This document shows, in pieces, positions 26,725 to 35,710 of a stretch of 64,000 bases of DNA. Each line of letters opens with the position of its first letter. Positions within the stretch are counted from its first letter, which is position 1. A model generated the notes under the pieces. That model did no database searches. It was not told where the DNA came from and saw only the letters and a program-made list of their open reading frames with translations. Source of the DNA: Solimonas terrae. Its GTDB lineage: Bacteria > Pseudomonadota > Gammaproteobacteria > Nevskiales > Nevskiaceae. The position numbers and the translations under genes were made by a program. Location: NCBI RefSeq assembly GCF_011067135.1, contig NZ_JAAMOW010000007.1, positions 124,001 through 188,000 on the forward strand. Direction: 5' to 3'.

Positions 26725-27852
26725 TCAGGCAGCACAAGCTGCAGCGAATAGCCCGGCCGCCGCCTCCGCATCTTCGGTTGAATTGTACCGGCCGAACAAG
26801 ATCCGCACGCTCGACTTCATTTCTGTTGAGCTAAGCCCCATCGCGCGTAATACATGCGATGGCTGTATTTGACCGGAGTTACATGCCGATCCCGTAGATA
26901 TGTGTAGATCTCGGCCGAGCTTATCGACAAGCTGTTCGCCATCGATTCCCTCGACCATCAAGGAGGTGCTACCCGGCAGGCGCTCGGCGCCCCCCCCGGT
27001 TAAGCTGAAAGAAACATGCCGCGCTTTGAGGCCACGGAGGAACCGCTCGCTAAGGCCATGCACGTGTATAGCATCCGCTGCCAAGCGTCGAGCGGCGAGC
27101 TCAGCGGCAACTCCAAACCCGACACAGAGCGGTGCCGGCAGCGTTCCAGCACGCAAGCCACCTTCTTGCCCACCGCCGAAAACCAAGGCATTCGGCCTTG
27201 GGGCGGCCGCCGAGACATAGAGTGCGCCGACACCCAACGGCCCATAGAGCTTGTGCGCCGATAAGCTCAAATAGTCCACATCGAGCTCAAACACATCGAG
27301 GGGAAGTTTCCCTACCGCTTGAGCCGCATCGCAATGAATAAGAGCGCCTGTCTTTCGTGCAATCGCTGCAACCTCAGCCACCGGCTGAAGGACGCCGGTT
27401 TCATTGTTGGCTGCCATGATCGAGACTAATAGCGTTCGATCATCGATGAGCGTACGCAACACATCGAGATCAATCCTGCCCTGACGATCCACGGGAGCTT
27501 CAACAACGTCGAAACCTTTTGAACGGAGGGATCTGGCGGGCTCCAGCACAGCTTTGTGTTCGATTGCCGATACGACGATACGTGGGCGGTCCGCCGAACC
27601 CATACGCCCTGCCACGCCAAGTATTGCTATGTTGTTGGCTTCGGTGGCCCCAGACGTAAAAACAACTTCGGACGCATCAGCTCCGATGAGCTTAGCCACG
27701 GCGGCGCGCCCAGCATCAACCGAGACAGATGCGTGCAAGCCAGCAGAGTGCGGTGAACCAGCGTTACCGACGCGATGCCACGCGGCCATCATCGCGTCCC
27801 GGGCCTCCGGTGCGATTGGTGTCGTGGCGTGTCCGTCTAAGTAAATTGGCAT
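26725..27852 (-). CDS. sspA: Cysteine desulfurase of the phosphorothioation system
   Basis: A 375-residue PLP-dependent cysteine desulfurase of the NifS/IscS/DndA type. It opens with YLDGHATTPIAPEARDAM; the PLP-binding Lys is K201 in SLSAHKLYGPLGVGAL; the active-site Cys is C324 in STGSACNSG. Other marks are FTSGATEANNIAILG, MAANNETGVLQPV and HCDAAQAVGKLPLDV. In Ssp and Dnd systems this enzyme takes sulfur from L-cysteine and passes it to the PAPS-reductase-like subunit. It is the first gene of the six-gene minus-strand operon, preceded by an AT-rich region with an inverted repeat. Neighbourhood, rather than sequence alone, separates it from a housekeeping IscS. Confidence 0.85.
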   Translation of the reverse strand: MPIYLDGHATTPIAPEARDAMMAAWHRVGNAGSPHSAGLHASVSVDAGRAAVAKLIGADASEVVFTSGATEANNIAILGVAGRMGSADRPRIVVSAIEHKAVLEPARSLRSKGFDVVEAPVDRQGRIDLDVLRTLIDDRTLLVSIMAANNETGVLQPVAEVAAIARKTGALIHCDAAQAVGKLPLDVFELDVDYLSLSAHKLYGPLGVGALYVSAAAPRPNALVFGGGQEGGLRAGTLPAPLCVGFGVAAELAARRLAADAIHVHGLSERFLRGLKARHVSFSLTGGGAERLPGSTSLMVEGIDGEQLVDKLGRDLHISTGSACNSGQIQPSHVLRAMGLSSTEMKSSVRILFGRYNSTEDAEAAAGLFAAACAA

Positions 27853-27952
27853 TGCTCGTAGCGTCTCATCATTGAAACAACATGCGGCTGTGCCAAGCTA
27901 TCTTCGCCGCCGTTCGGCGTTCGCGCGAGGACCGCATATTGCCCACATACAG

Positions 27953-27990
27953 GAAAATTAACTTATATTGTTGTTTATATAACAATTTTC
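27953..27990 (-). promoter_or_regulatory. Nested AT-rich inverted repeat in the sspA upstream region
   Basis: Outer arms GAAAATT (27953-27959) and AATTTTC (27984-27990) enclose inner arms ATTGTT (27967-27972) and AACAAT (27981-27986). The segment is strikingly AT-rich compared with the flanking trb DNA and lies about 100-140 nt upstream of the sspA ATG, between sspA and the DUF2274 gene. On the minus strand it includes TATAAG, a possible -10 element. It is the most likely promoter and operator of the ssp operon, but no repressor gene is identified. Confidence 0.45.
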
Positions 27991-28014
27991 AGAAAACTAG
28001 TGAAACATTTGCAA

Positions 28015-28269
28015 TCATTGGGACGGCGTCTCTCTGTATCCCCTCGAACGCTGCGAGCCGGTGTGCTTGAAGCCCCTGTCCCGAGCCATAAATGCCTCCA
28101 GCATATCCGGGATCAACGTCACCGCATCCACCGCTTCGCCGTAGGTCTGCGCATACAGCGCCGCATAGCGATCCAGCTCGGCCTTCAGCGCCACCGTCAG
28201 TCCAATGGTCAGCTTTACCGTCTCGGCCTTCGGCAATGGCCCGAGCCGCAGCTTGCCCGTCGTGCTCAT
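28015..28269 (-). CDS. DUF2274 protein, last gene of the trb block
   Basis: An 84-residue protein, MSTTGKLRLGPLPKAETVKLTIGLTVALKAELDRYAALYAQ, of the DUF2274 family, which is found after trbI in P-type conjugative elements. The ATG overlaps the end of trbI by 4 nt. The KLTIGLTVALKAELDRYA segment looks like a ribbon-helix-helix-type fold, and a DNA-binding or relaxosome accessory role is possible but not shown. It marks the boundary between the conserved conjugation block and the ssp cargo. Confidence 0.82.
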   Translation of the reverse strand: MSTTGKLRLGPLPKAETVKLTIGLTVALKAELDRYAALYAQTYGEAVDAVTLIPDMLEAFMARDRGFKHTGSQRSRGYRETPSQ

Positions 28270-29531
28270 GGCGATTCTCCTCGTTGAAAGAACAGCGGCT
28301 GGTACGGTCGCAGCGCGAGATCGCGATGGACGATCACGCGTACCGGCAAGCCAGGCCGCTCTGTCAGCGTCGGCTGGATGTTGAGATTGCGGCGCGTCAT
28401 CTCCTGGCCGACCTGGTTGACCGAATCCTGCGCGCTATCGCGGCCAGCGACGATCACGCGGTTGCCGTCGTTGCGGTTCTCCGGTGCGGCCAGTTCGGCG
28501 CCGACGCCAAGCAGCGTCGTCAGCGCCGCGCCGGCGAACACGCGATCCCCGTGCCAATCGACGCCGTCTTCGAGGCCGGCATGGCCCGCCGGATCGGTGC
28601 CAACCAGGTTGTCGAGCTCGAACGACGAGGTATCGGGCAGGACAATGCGATTCCAAACGACCTGCACGCGGCTCTGCCCGTAGCTCACCTGACTGTTGTA
28701 GCGGCCAAGCAATCGGGATCCCTGCGGGATCAGCACGAAGCGGCCGGTCGCCGTGTCGTAGACCGGCTCCGTCACGCTCGCCACCACGTCGCCCGGCAAA
28801 TCCGACTGGATGCCTGTTATCAGGGCCGCGGCGATCACCGTGCCGGCCATCACCTGATACGGCGAGGCGGGCAACTGCAAACCGCCTAAGCTGCGGGTGC
28901 CGCCGCTGCTGGCCTTGGCCAGAAACGCCTCTTTCTGTTCCTGCCGATTCTGCACCGTCGTCGGATCAGCCGTCTGAGTGTCTGGCCCCACCGCAGTCGA
29001 ACCAAGCGATAGGTTCGCCGACGGCATGAGAACTGATTCTTCAGCTTTAGCCGCGGCACCAACAGCAGCACCAGCAGCACCAGCAGCACGCGAAGCCTGA
29101 TTCGCCGCACGGAAGAACAACGCCCCATGTCGCGCCGCTTCGGCTTCGTCCGGCCCGGCCGATCCGCCGTATCTGCCGACGCCCGCCGAGCGTGCATGCA
29201 CGACGGCCGGGCCCAGATCGCCCGGCAGCGGCTCACCCAGAGCGGGAGGCGCGACCGGCTTTGGCGGCAGCTGCGCGTAGTTCGCGGGCAGCTCGTCGAG
29301 ATTCTCGGCGCGCGAGACGCGGTCGACGTTGTAGAGCTCGGACGCCGCGGGCGCGTCAGCCGATCGCGCGCGCGGCCGCAGTGACCACAGCGTTGCGCCG
29401 AGCACCAGCGCGGCGAGACTGCCGGCGAGCACCGCCAGCATGCGCCGGCTCAGTCGCATTACCGGTCGCGGTGATGCGCGCAACGACAGGCTCTCGGGAT
29501 CGGCCTTCGGCGGCGCGGCCTCCGTGCTCAT
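28266..29531 (-). CDS. trbI: Conjugal transfer protein TrbI (VirB10-like)
   Basis: A 421-residue VirB10-family protein. One N-terminal transmembrane helix (about residues 29-48, RMLAVLAGSLAALVLGATLW) is followed by a proline-rich periplasmic stretch (about 85-125) that would span the periplasm. The C-terminal beta-barrel domain (about 230-421) has the family motifs VMAGTVIAAALITGIQSDLPGDVVA, LIPQGSRLLGRYNSQVSYGQSRVQVVWNRIVLPD and RNLNIQPTLTERPGLPVRVIVHRDL. It connects inner- and outer-membrane parts of the secretion channel. It overlaps trbG by 4 nt. Confidence 0.95.
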   Translation of the reverse strand: MSTEAAPPKADPESLSLRASPRPVMRLSRRMLAVLAGSLAALVLGATLWSLRPRARSADAPAASELYNVDRVSRAENLDELPANYAQLPPKPVAPPALGEPLPGDLGPAVVHARSAGVGRYGGSAGPDEAEAARHGALFFRAANQASRAAGAAGAAVGAAAKAEESVLMPSANLSLGSTAVGPDTQTADPTTVQNRQEQKEAFLAKASSGGTRSLGGLQLPASPYQVMAGTVIAAALITGIQSDLPGDVVASVTEPVYDTATGRFVLIPQGSRLLGRYNSQVSYGQSRVQVVWNRIVLPDTSSFELDNLVGTDPAGHAGLEDGVDWHGDRVFAGAALTTLLGVGAELAAPENRNDGNRVIVAGRDSAQDSVNQVGQEMTRRNLNIQPTLTERPGLPVRVIVHRDLALRPYQPLFFQRGESP

Positions 29532-30517
29532 GACCCACCGTTCTTCACGACGCCGTCGGTGCGCTCGATGCGCACGACCTCCGCCTTGTCGCCGCCCAAG
29601 CGCAGCTCCGCTGCCCCGAACAAACGGTCGACGACGTAATACGGCGCCCGGTAGCGGTAATTCACGAGCTGACCGTCACCCTGCGCGCCGATCACGAACA
29701 ACGGCGGCAGCTCGCCCTGCGCGATGCCGGCCGGAAACTGGATGTAAACCTTCTCGCCGTCGTCGAACGCGCGCAGCGGCTTCCACGACGGCGCGTCGCC
29801 GCTGATCGCATAGCGGAAGCGAATGCGCTCAAGCGACAAGCCGGTATCGATCGGTGCCGCCGCGTCGGCCTGCCGCGCCTGCTTCTGCAGAGCGAGCATG
29901 CGGTCCTTCGGATAGTCCCAGGACACCGATGCCATCCAGGTGTTCTCGGTGCCCGAAAGCTCAAGAAAATAGCTGCGGCGGTTGGTGACGATGACAAGAT
30001 TGGTGCGAATGCCCGCGCGGGTCGGCCGCACCATCACGTTGACGCGTCGCTCGGCGCCGCTGCCGCTTGCCGTGTCGGCGACGATCCAGCGCACCGTGTC
30101 GCCGGCGGCAACGTTGACGAGCTCTTCGCCGGGCTGAAGCACGATCGTCGTGACGCGGCCCGGGCTGGTGAAGACCTGATACAGCGCACCGTCCGAATAC
30201 GGCCAGACTTGCACGGCGTTGACGTAGCCGTCCTTCGCCGGCGGCACGCGCGCCTGCGCGTTCGCCTGCGCGATGCGTGCCGTCACGTCGTCTCCAGTCG
30301 CCGGCGCCGGCGGCGGCGCCTCGTCGGGCAAGGGCTTGAGCTGATCGGGCAGCGGCAGCGGCTTGGGCACCTCGACGATCTCCACCGGCTTCGGCGGCTC
30401 CGGCACCGGCTGCGCTTGCACCGGCTCGTCCAGCGTGATCGCCGGCGGCGGCCGACCCTGCGTCGCGCAGCCCGTCAGCAAAACCGACAAGGCACAAATA
30501 CGGAAAAACGCTTTCAT
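29528..30517 (-). CDS. trbG: Conjugal transfer protein TrbG (VirB9-like)
   Basis: A 329-residue lipoprotein (MKAFFRICALSVLLTGCATQ, lipobox LTGC) of the VirB9/TrbG family. After a proline-rich linker, the N-terminal domain includes VNAVQVWPYSDGALYQVFTSPGRVTTIVLQPGEELV, the typical VirB9 opening. The C-terminal domain contains RFRYAISGDAPSWKPLRAFDDGEKVYIQFP and DRLFGAAELRLGGDKAEVVRIER. It forms the outer-membrane core with TrbI and a lipoprotein. It overlaps both trbI and trbF by 4 nt. Confidence 0.95.
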   Translation of the reverse strand: MKAFFRICALSVLLTGCATQGRPPPAITLDEPVQAQPVPEPPKPVEIVEVPKPLPLPDQLKPLPDEAPPPAPATGDDVTARIAQANAQARVPPAKDGYVNAVQVWPYSDGALYQVFTSPGRVTTIVLQPGEELVNVAAGDTVRWIVADTASGSGAERRVNVMVRPTRAGIRTNLVIVTNRRSYFLELSGTENTWMASVSWDYPKDRMLALQKQARQADAAAPIDTGLSLERIRFRYAISGDAPSWKPLRAFDDGEKVYIQFPAGIAQGELPPLFVIGAQGDGQLVNYRYRAPYYVVDRLFGAAELRLGGDKAEVVRIERTDGVVKNGGS

Positions 30518-31221
30518 GGCTTTCTGGCTCCTTCACTGGCATCGAGCTCACGACTCCACGACAGGCCGTTGACGTAGATCCCGAGCGGATTGCGGCGCAG
30601 CTTCTGTTCGGTGCGCGGCGGCTGGACGACGATCGACAACATCGCCGTCCAGCGCTCCACGCTCGACGTTTCGCCGTTGACGTAGTGCTGCTCGGTCCAA
30701 CGCAGCTGGAACGAAGAGTCGCTGGCACGCACCACGCTCGTGACCTGCACCGTTACCGACTCCTGGCCGACGTGCGCAAACGGATCGTGCGTGCGCGCGT
30801 AGTCGTTGAGCGTCGCGGCGCCACGGTCGGTGGTGTAGTCGTAGGCATCGAGCCAGTTCTGGCGCACCACGACCGGATCGATCGACAGCGAGCGCACCAG
30901 CGTAATGAAGCGCGCCAGCTGATAGCCGATCTGCGCGTCGGCCGGCCGGTACGGCGTAGCCGCCTCGCCGACCGCACGGACCTCGCCCGCGCTGTCGACC
31001 TCGACGACGTACGGCGTCACCAGCGACTGCCCCGAGCGCCAGACCAGACCACCCGCCATCAACAGCGCCAGCAGCAGACAGCCGAACGCCATCAGCCGCC
31101 AGTTCGCGGCCTGTGCGCGCGCGCTGCCGAGCCGCTGGTCCCAGGCTTGGCCGGCCGCTTGATAGGGCGTCACCGGTTCCGGCGTCTCGGAATACCGCAG
31201 CTGTGCACGCTTGAATCGCAT
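30514..31221 (-). CDS. trbF: Conjugal transfer protein TrbF (VirB8-like)
   Basis: A 235-residue VirB8-family protein: cytoplasmic N-terminus (PYQAAGQAWDQRLGSARAQAANWR), one transmembrane helix (about 42-62), and a periplasmic domain with PYVVEVDSAGEVRAVG, QIGYQLARFITLVRSLSIDPVVVRQNWLDAYD and FQLRWTEQHYVNGE. It nucleates assembly of the inner-membrane part of the channel. It lies 11 nt after trbL and overlaps trbG. Confidence 0.95.
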   Translation of the reverse strand: MRFKRAQLRYSETPEPVTPYQAAGQAWDQRLGSARAQAANWRLMAFGCLLLALLMAGGLVWRSGQSLVTPYVVEVDSAGEVRAVGEAATPYRPADAQIGYQLARFITLVRSLSIDPVVVRQNWLDAYDYTTDRGAATLNDYARTHDPFAHVGQESVTVQVTSVVRASDSSFQLRWTEQHYVNGETSSVERWTAMLSIVVQPPRTEQKLRRNPLGIYVNGLSWSRELDASEGARKP

Positions 31222-31232
31222 GACGCTTCTCC

Positions 31233-32549
31233 TCAGTCGTGCGACGGATCGCGCAGGCTCGGGCCGGTGCCGCCGCCACCGTGGTCGGCCGAGCGCAGGA
31301 CGTGCGCCGAAACCGACGCGCTGTGCGCGAGCCGCTGCCGCTGCTGCAGGCGCTGCGCCCAGGCCGGCGCTGCCGCAGGCGCCGTGTCGGCCGTCGAACC
31401 AGATGAAGCAGCGGCATGGAATGTCTCGCCGATGCGCCTGGCACCGGCGGCAATGTGCTCGCCGGCGGCAGAGGCGCCGGTGCGCGCGACGTTCGCGAGA
31501 CCAGCACCGGCCGCGCGCAGGCCACCGGCGCCCGAGGTGCTCGCGCCGATCTGATAGGCCTCGCGCGCGCCGCGCGCCATCGATACCGTCGACTGTGCGA
31601 CGCTGCCCGCGCCACCGGCCATGGCGCGCGCTGCACCGGGCGCCATGCGCGCACCGGCCGCGACCGCGCCGCCGCCGGTCGCCACCACCGCGCCGCCGGC
31701 GACCGCCAGGCCCGCCGCGCCAAGCGCCGTGCCGGCCGCAGCGCCGGCGCCGAGCTGCGGTGCGCCGGACACCAGGCCGGTCGCGATGCCCGGTCCGAAG
31801 ATCCCGAGACCAAGCAGCGACAGCGACGCCAGCATCACCGCCAGCGCGTAGTCGAGCGACGGCTCGTCGGGCGCGATGCGGAACTCGCCGAACAGCCCCG
31901 AGCCGATGCCGACGATGACCGCCAGCACGAGCACCTTGATGCCCGACGAGACGACGTTGCCGAGCACCTTCTCGGCCAGAAACGCGGTCTTGTTCCAGAG
32001 CGCGAACGGCACGAGCACGAAACCCGCCAGCGTCGTCAGCTTGAACTCGATCAGCGTCACGAACAGCTGCACCGCGAGCACGAAGAAGCTGACGATGACG
32101 ACGAGCCAGGCGATGAACAGCACGACGATCGGATCGAGGTTCGCGAACACTTCGGGGAAGCCCGTCATTTCGCCGATCTGCCGCAGGATCGGCGCGCCGG
32201 CGTCGACGCCGACCTTGGCGAGCCTCCCCGGTTGCAGGAACTGCGCTTGCGTCAGCGCCGAGCCGGACGCCAGCAGGCCGAGTCCGGCGAACGAGCGGAA
32301 CACGATGCCGGCCAGCGCGTTGAAGTTGCCGATGAGATAGGCGAAGGCGCCGACGTACAGCGTCTTCTTGATAAGCCGCGCAATTACGTCCTCGCCGCCC
32401 ATCGCCCAGAACAGGCCCGCCAGCGTCATGTCGATCGCCACCAGTGTCGCCGTCAGAAACGCGACCTCGCCGTGCAGCAGACCGAAGCCCGAGTCGATAT
32501 AGCGCGAGAAGACGTCGAGGAAGCGGTCGATGACCGACAGGTCGTCCAT
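31233..32549 (-). CDS. trbL: Conjugal transfer protein TrbL (VirB6-like)
   Basis: A 438-residue polytopic membrane protein. It has five or more hydrophobic segments between about residues 20 and 260 (for example FLTATLVAIDMTLAGLFWAMGG and IVVLFIAWLVVIVSFFVLAVQLFVTLIEFKL), the TrbL/VirB6 domain. The C-terminal 170 residues are a low-complexity Ala/Gly-rich tail (about 255-438), common in this subfamily and probably periplasmic or cytoplasmic. It forms the inner-membrane channel for DNA or pilin. It is 12 nt after trbJ. Confidence 0.93.
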   Translation of the reverse strand: MDDLSVIDRFLDVFSRYIDSGFGLLHGEVAFLTATLVAIDMTLAGLFWAMGGEDVIARLIKKTLYVGAFAYLIGNFNALAGIVFRSFAGLGLLASGSALTQAQFLQPGRLAKVGVDAGAPILRQIGEMTGFPEVFANLDPIVVLFIAWLVVIVSFFVLAVQLFVTLIEFKLTTLAGFVLVPFALWNKTAFLAEKVLGNVVSSGIKVLVLAVIVGIGSGLFGEFRIAPDEPSLDYALAVMLASLSLLGLGIFGPGIATGLVSGAPQLGAGAAAGTALGAAGLAVAGGAVVATGGGAVAAGARMAPGAARAMAGGAGSVAQSTVSMARGAREAYQIGASTSGAGGLRAAGAGLANVARTGASAAGEHIAAGARRIGETFHAAASSGSTADTAPAAAPAWAQRLQQRQRLAHSASVSAHVLRSADHGGGGTGPSLRDPSHD

Positions 32550-32561
32550 GACGCAGGCCCT

Positions 32562-33284
32562 TTAGTAGAACGCGATCGCTTGCGGCGTGTAGGGCGTGCC
32601 GTCACCCAGGAAACGCCGGCGCACCTCCAGCGCGCGTGCCTGCGCCGCGGCCTGCCGCGCGAGCTCGGCGGCGGCGGCGCGATCCTGCGTGATGCGCAGC
32701 TGCTGCGCGTCGATCGTCTGCTTGGCTTGCAGCGCGAGCAGCTGGTTGGTCGCCTGCGTGGCCTGCAGCTGACCGACCGCCGATTGGCTGCGGTTGACGA
32801 GATCAGCGAGCGTCGCCTCGTCGGCCGGCAGGTTCTGCACGACCTGCGCCTGCAGGCGCATCGACGTGTGCAGCGCGTCGAGCGCGTTCTGCCAGCGCGC
32901 GTGGGCATCGTCGGCCATCTGCCGGGTGCTGGTGCCGGCGCCGTAGGCATCGGGGTACAGCCGCGCATAGTCCGTGTCGAGCTGCGAGACGTTGAATGCC
33001 AGGCCCTGCGCCTCGGCCAGCAGGCGATCGGTCGTCGCCAGCGTCGCGCGCAGCTGGCTCAGGGCATTGAAATCGAGCGACGTCAGCTGCCGGCCGTCGT
33101 TGACGAGCATCTGCGCTTCGTTCTGCAGCTGCAGCACCTGGTTGTTGATCTGCTCCATCGTGCGCGCGGCGATCAACACGTTCTGCGCCAGATTGCCGGC
33201 GTCGATCACCGCCCACTGGGCCTGCGCCGCCGACGACAGGACGGCCAACACGATCGCAACGCTCACAGATGCAGCCTTCTTCAT
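32562..33284 (-). CDS. trbJ: Conjugal transfer protein TrbJ (VirB5-like)
   Basis: A 240-residue exported protein with a signal peptide (MKKAASVSVAIVLAVLSSAAQA) and the TrbJ opening WAVIDAGNLAQNVLIAARTMEQINNQVLQLQNEAQML. The rest is helical, Gln/Ala-rich and coiled-coil-like. VirB5/TrbJ proteins are minor pilus-tip components and in RP4 TrbJ has been linked with entry exclusion. The C-terminus RRRFLGDGTPYTP recurs in the EexN lipoprotein encoded at 39929-40174. It overlaps trbE by 4 nt; no separate trbK is seen here. Confidence 0.93.
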   Translation of the reverse strand: MKKAASVSVAIVLAVLSSAAQAQWAVIDAGNLAQNVLIAARTMEQINNQVLQLQNEAQMLVNDGRQLTSLDFNALSQLRATLATTDRLLAEAQGLAFNVSQLDTDYARLYPDAYGAGTSTRQMADDAHARWQNALDALHTSMRLQAQVVQNLPADEATLADLVNRSQSAVGQLQATQATNQLLALQAKQTIDAQQLRITQDRAAAAELARQAAAQARALEVRRRFLGDGTPYTPQAIAFY

Positions 33285-35707
33285 GGCATTTTCTCCTCGG
33301 CATGCGGAAATGCGGACAGCAGTTCGGCCGCCCAGCCCAAGCCGCGACGGCGCAGCCAGGCCGGTGCGAATTCAGAAGAAGCGGTGGACGCGCAGAGTGC
33401 GTCGATGTCGCGCTGATCGACCGGGCCTGCCGCACCGGCGAAGGCCAGCGCGATCGGTCCGAGGCCGAGATCGAACACGCGATTCCCCAAGCGCGACTGG
33501 TAGTAGTAGTCTCGTTTGGGCTGCAGCTGCGTGACGATCTCGATCTGCCTCGCATTGAGGCCGAAGCCCTCGTAGACCATCCGCAGCTGCGGCTCCAGCG
33601 CCTGCGGGTTGGCGAGAAAGATACGGCTCGCGCAGCTCTCGATGATCGCCGGCGCGATCGCCGAGTCCTTGATGTCGGCCAGCGACTGCGTCGCGAAGAT
33701 GACGCTCACGTTCTTCTTGCGCAGTGTCTTCAGCCACTGGCGGATGCGCGCCGCGAACACCGGGTCGTCGAGGAACAGCCAGGACTCGTCAAGGACCAGC
33801 AGCGTCGGCGCGCCGTCGAAGCGCTTCTCCAGCTGCGCGAACAGATAACCGAGCACGGCGAGCACCGCCGCGCGGCTCGCCATCAGCTCTTCCATCTCGA
33901 AGCCCTGCACCGCCGCCGTGCCCAGCCGGTCGGTCTCCGCATCGAGCAGACGGCCGTGCGCACCGCCGAGCACGTACGGCTGCAAGGCCTGGCGCAGCAC
34001 ATTCGATTGCAGCAGCACCGACAGGCCGGTCAGCGTGCGCTGCTCGGCCGGCGCGCTGGCCAGACTCAACAGCGCCGACCACACGGCGTCCTTTCCCGCC
34101 GGGCCAACCGCAACGCCCTCCTGGATCAATCGGCCTTCGACCCATTCGGCGGCCCAGGCGCGATCGGACTCGCGATCTATGCGCGCCAGCGGCTGAAAGG
34201 CGATCGTGCCGTCGGCGCCGAGATCGTAGTGCTCGCCGCCCAAGCCGAGGACCGTCGCACGCAGCGAGCGGCCCATGTCGAACGCGAAGATGCGGGCGCC
34301 CGCATAGCGCCGGAACTGCAGCATCAAGGTCGCCAGCAGCACCGACTTGCCCATGCCGGTCGGCCCGACGACCAGCGTGTGCCCGACGTCGCCGACGTGC
34401 GTGACCAGCCGGAACGGCGTCGCGCCGGCGGTGCGCGTGACGACCAGCGGCGGGCCGTCGAGATGCGCGTTGCGCTCCGGCCCGGCCCAGACCGCCGACA
34501 GCGGCATCAGATGCGCGAGATTCAGGGTCGAAACCAGCGGCTGGCGCACGTTGGCATAGGCATGTCCGGGCAGCGACGACAGCCAGGCATCCACGGCATT
34601 GAGCGTTTCCGGGATCGTCACGAAGCCGCGGCCCTGGATCACGCGCTCAACGCGGCGCAGCTTGTCGTCGGCCGCCTCCGCATCGGCGTCGAGCACCGTC
34701 ACCGTCGCGGTGACGTAGCCGTACGCAACCTGATCGCTGCCAAGCTCCTGCAGCGCCGCATCTGCGTCGACCGACTTGTTGGCGGCATCGGTGTCGACCA
34801 GCGGACTCTCCTGCTGGAACACCGTCTCGCGCAGCAGAGCGAGGACGTTCTTGCGCTTGGCAAACCAGTGCCGACGCAGGCGCGTCAGCTCTTTCTCAGC
34901 CTCGGACTTGTCGAGGCAAAGAAAGCGCGTCGACCAGCGATAGGCAAAGCCAAGTCGGTTCAGCTCGTCGAGCAGGCCCGGCCACGTCGAGGTCGGAAAC
35001 CCGCGCACCGAGGCCACGCGCAGGTGCCGATCACCGAGCAGCGGCGCCAAACCGCCGGTCAGCGGCACGTCGGCGAGCAGCGTGTCGAGATACATCGGCA
35101 CCTCCGGCACCGTGACTGGATGGCGGCGCGTCGACACGCAGCCATGCAGATAGGCCAGTGTCTCGTCGTCGTCGAGCCAGGCGAGTTCCGGCATCACGCC
35201 TTCGAGCAGCCCGTAGCAGCGCTCGCTCTCGGCGACGAACGCCTCCAGCCGCTCGCGCCAGTCCGCCGCGCCGGGCCGGTGATTCTCGTAGAGCAACCGG
35301 GCCGCTCTCGCCGCGGCTTCCTCCGGCGGCAGGTACAGCAGCGTCAGGTGATAGGCACTCTCGAAGTGCCGGCCGGCTTCCTCGAACAGCGCGCGCCGCT
35401 CCTCGTCGACCAGCCACGACAGCGGATCAGGAAACACCGATGCCGGATAGCCGACCGCTTCGCGGCGCTCGGCTTCGATGAACAGCGCCCAGCCCGAACC
35501 CAAGCGGCGCAGCGCATTGTTGAGCCGCGCCGACACCGCGACCAGTTCGCTGTCCGTCGCGCTGTCCAGATCCGGACCGCGGAAACGCGCGGTGCGCTGG
35601 AACGAGCCGTCCTTGTTGAGCACGACGCCCGGCGCAACCAGACCGGCCCACGGCAGCCAGTCGGCAAGTTGCGCCGGGCGGCGGCGGTATTCGGCGAGTT
35701 TCAGCAC
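33281..35707 (-). CDS. trbE: Conjugal transfer ATPase TrbE (VirB4-like)
   Basis: An 808-residue cytoplasmic ATPase of the VirB4 family, beginning at GTG 35707 (MLKLAEYRRRPAQLADWLPWAGLVAPGVVLNKDGSF). The P-loop is VVGPTGMGKSVL in the C-terminal half; Walker B is LVLDESWLFLDD; other marks are FATQSLADIKDSAIAPAIIESCASRIFLAN and the motif FGLNARQIEIVTQLQPKRDYYYQSRLGNRVFDLGLG. It powers assembly of the secretion channel. The length is normal for the family. Confidence 0.96.
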   Translation of the reverse strand: MLKLAEYRRRPAQLADWLPWAGLVAPGVVLNKDGSFQRTARFRGPDLDSATDSELVAVSARLNNALRRLGSGWALFIEAERREAVGYPASVFPDPLSWLVDEERRALFEEAGRHFESAYHLTLLYLPPEEAAARAARLLYENHRPGAADWRERLEAFVAESERCYGLLEGVMPELAWLDDDETLAYLHGCVSTRRHPVTVPEVPMYLDTLLADVPLTGGLAPLLGDRHLRVASVRGFPTSTWPGLLDELNRLGFAYRWSTRFLCLDKSEAEKELTRLRRHWFAKRKNVLALLRETVFQQESPLVDTDAANKSVDADAALQELGSDQVAYGYVTATVTVLDADAEAADDKLRRVERVIQGRGFVTIPETLNAVDAWLSSLPGHAYANVRQPLVSTLNLAHLMPLSAVWAGPERNAHLDGPPLVVTRTAGATPFRLVTHVGDVGHTLVVGPTGMGKSVLLATLMLQFRRYAGARIFAFDMGRSLRATVLGLGGEHYDLGADGTIAFQPLARIDRESDRAWAAEWVEGRLIQEGVAVGPAGKDAVWSALLSLASAPAEQRTLTGLSVLLQSNVLRQALQPYVLGGAHGRLLDAETDRLGTAAVQGFEMEELMASRAAVLAVLGYLFAQLEKRFDGAPTLLVLDESWLFLDDPVFAARIRQWLKTLRKKNVSVIFATQSLADIKDSAIAPAIIESCASRIFLANPQALEPQLRMVYEGFGLNARQIEIVTQLQPKRDYYYQSRLGNRVFDLGLGPIALAFAGAAGPVDQRDIDALCASTASSEFAPAWLRRRGLGWAAELLSAFPHAEEKMP

Positions 35708-35710
35708 GGC

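Noticed and set aside
17145-27852. Dnd (dndBCDE) system
   Set aside because: The cysteine desulfurase and PAPS-reductase-like genes fit Dnd too, but there is no DndB or DndE, and the DUF4007 gene and gene order are those of Ssp.
17145-27852. BREX or DISARM
   Set aside because: No PglZ, DNA methylase, Lon-like protease or helicase is present in the operon.
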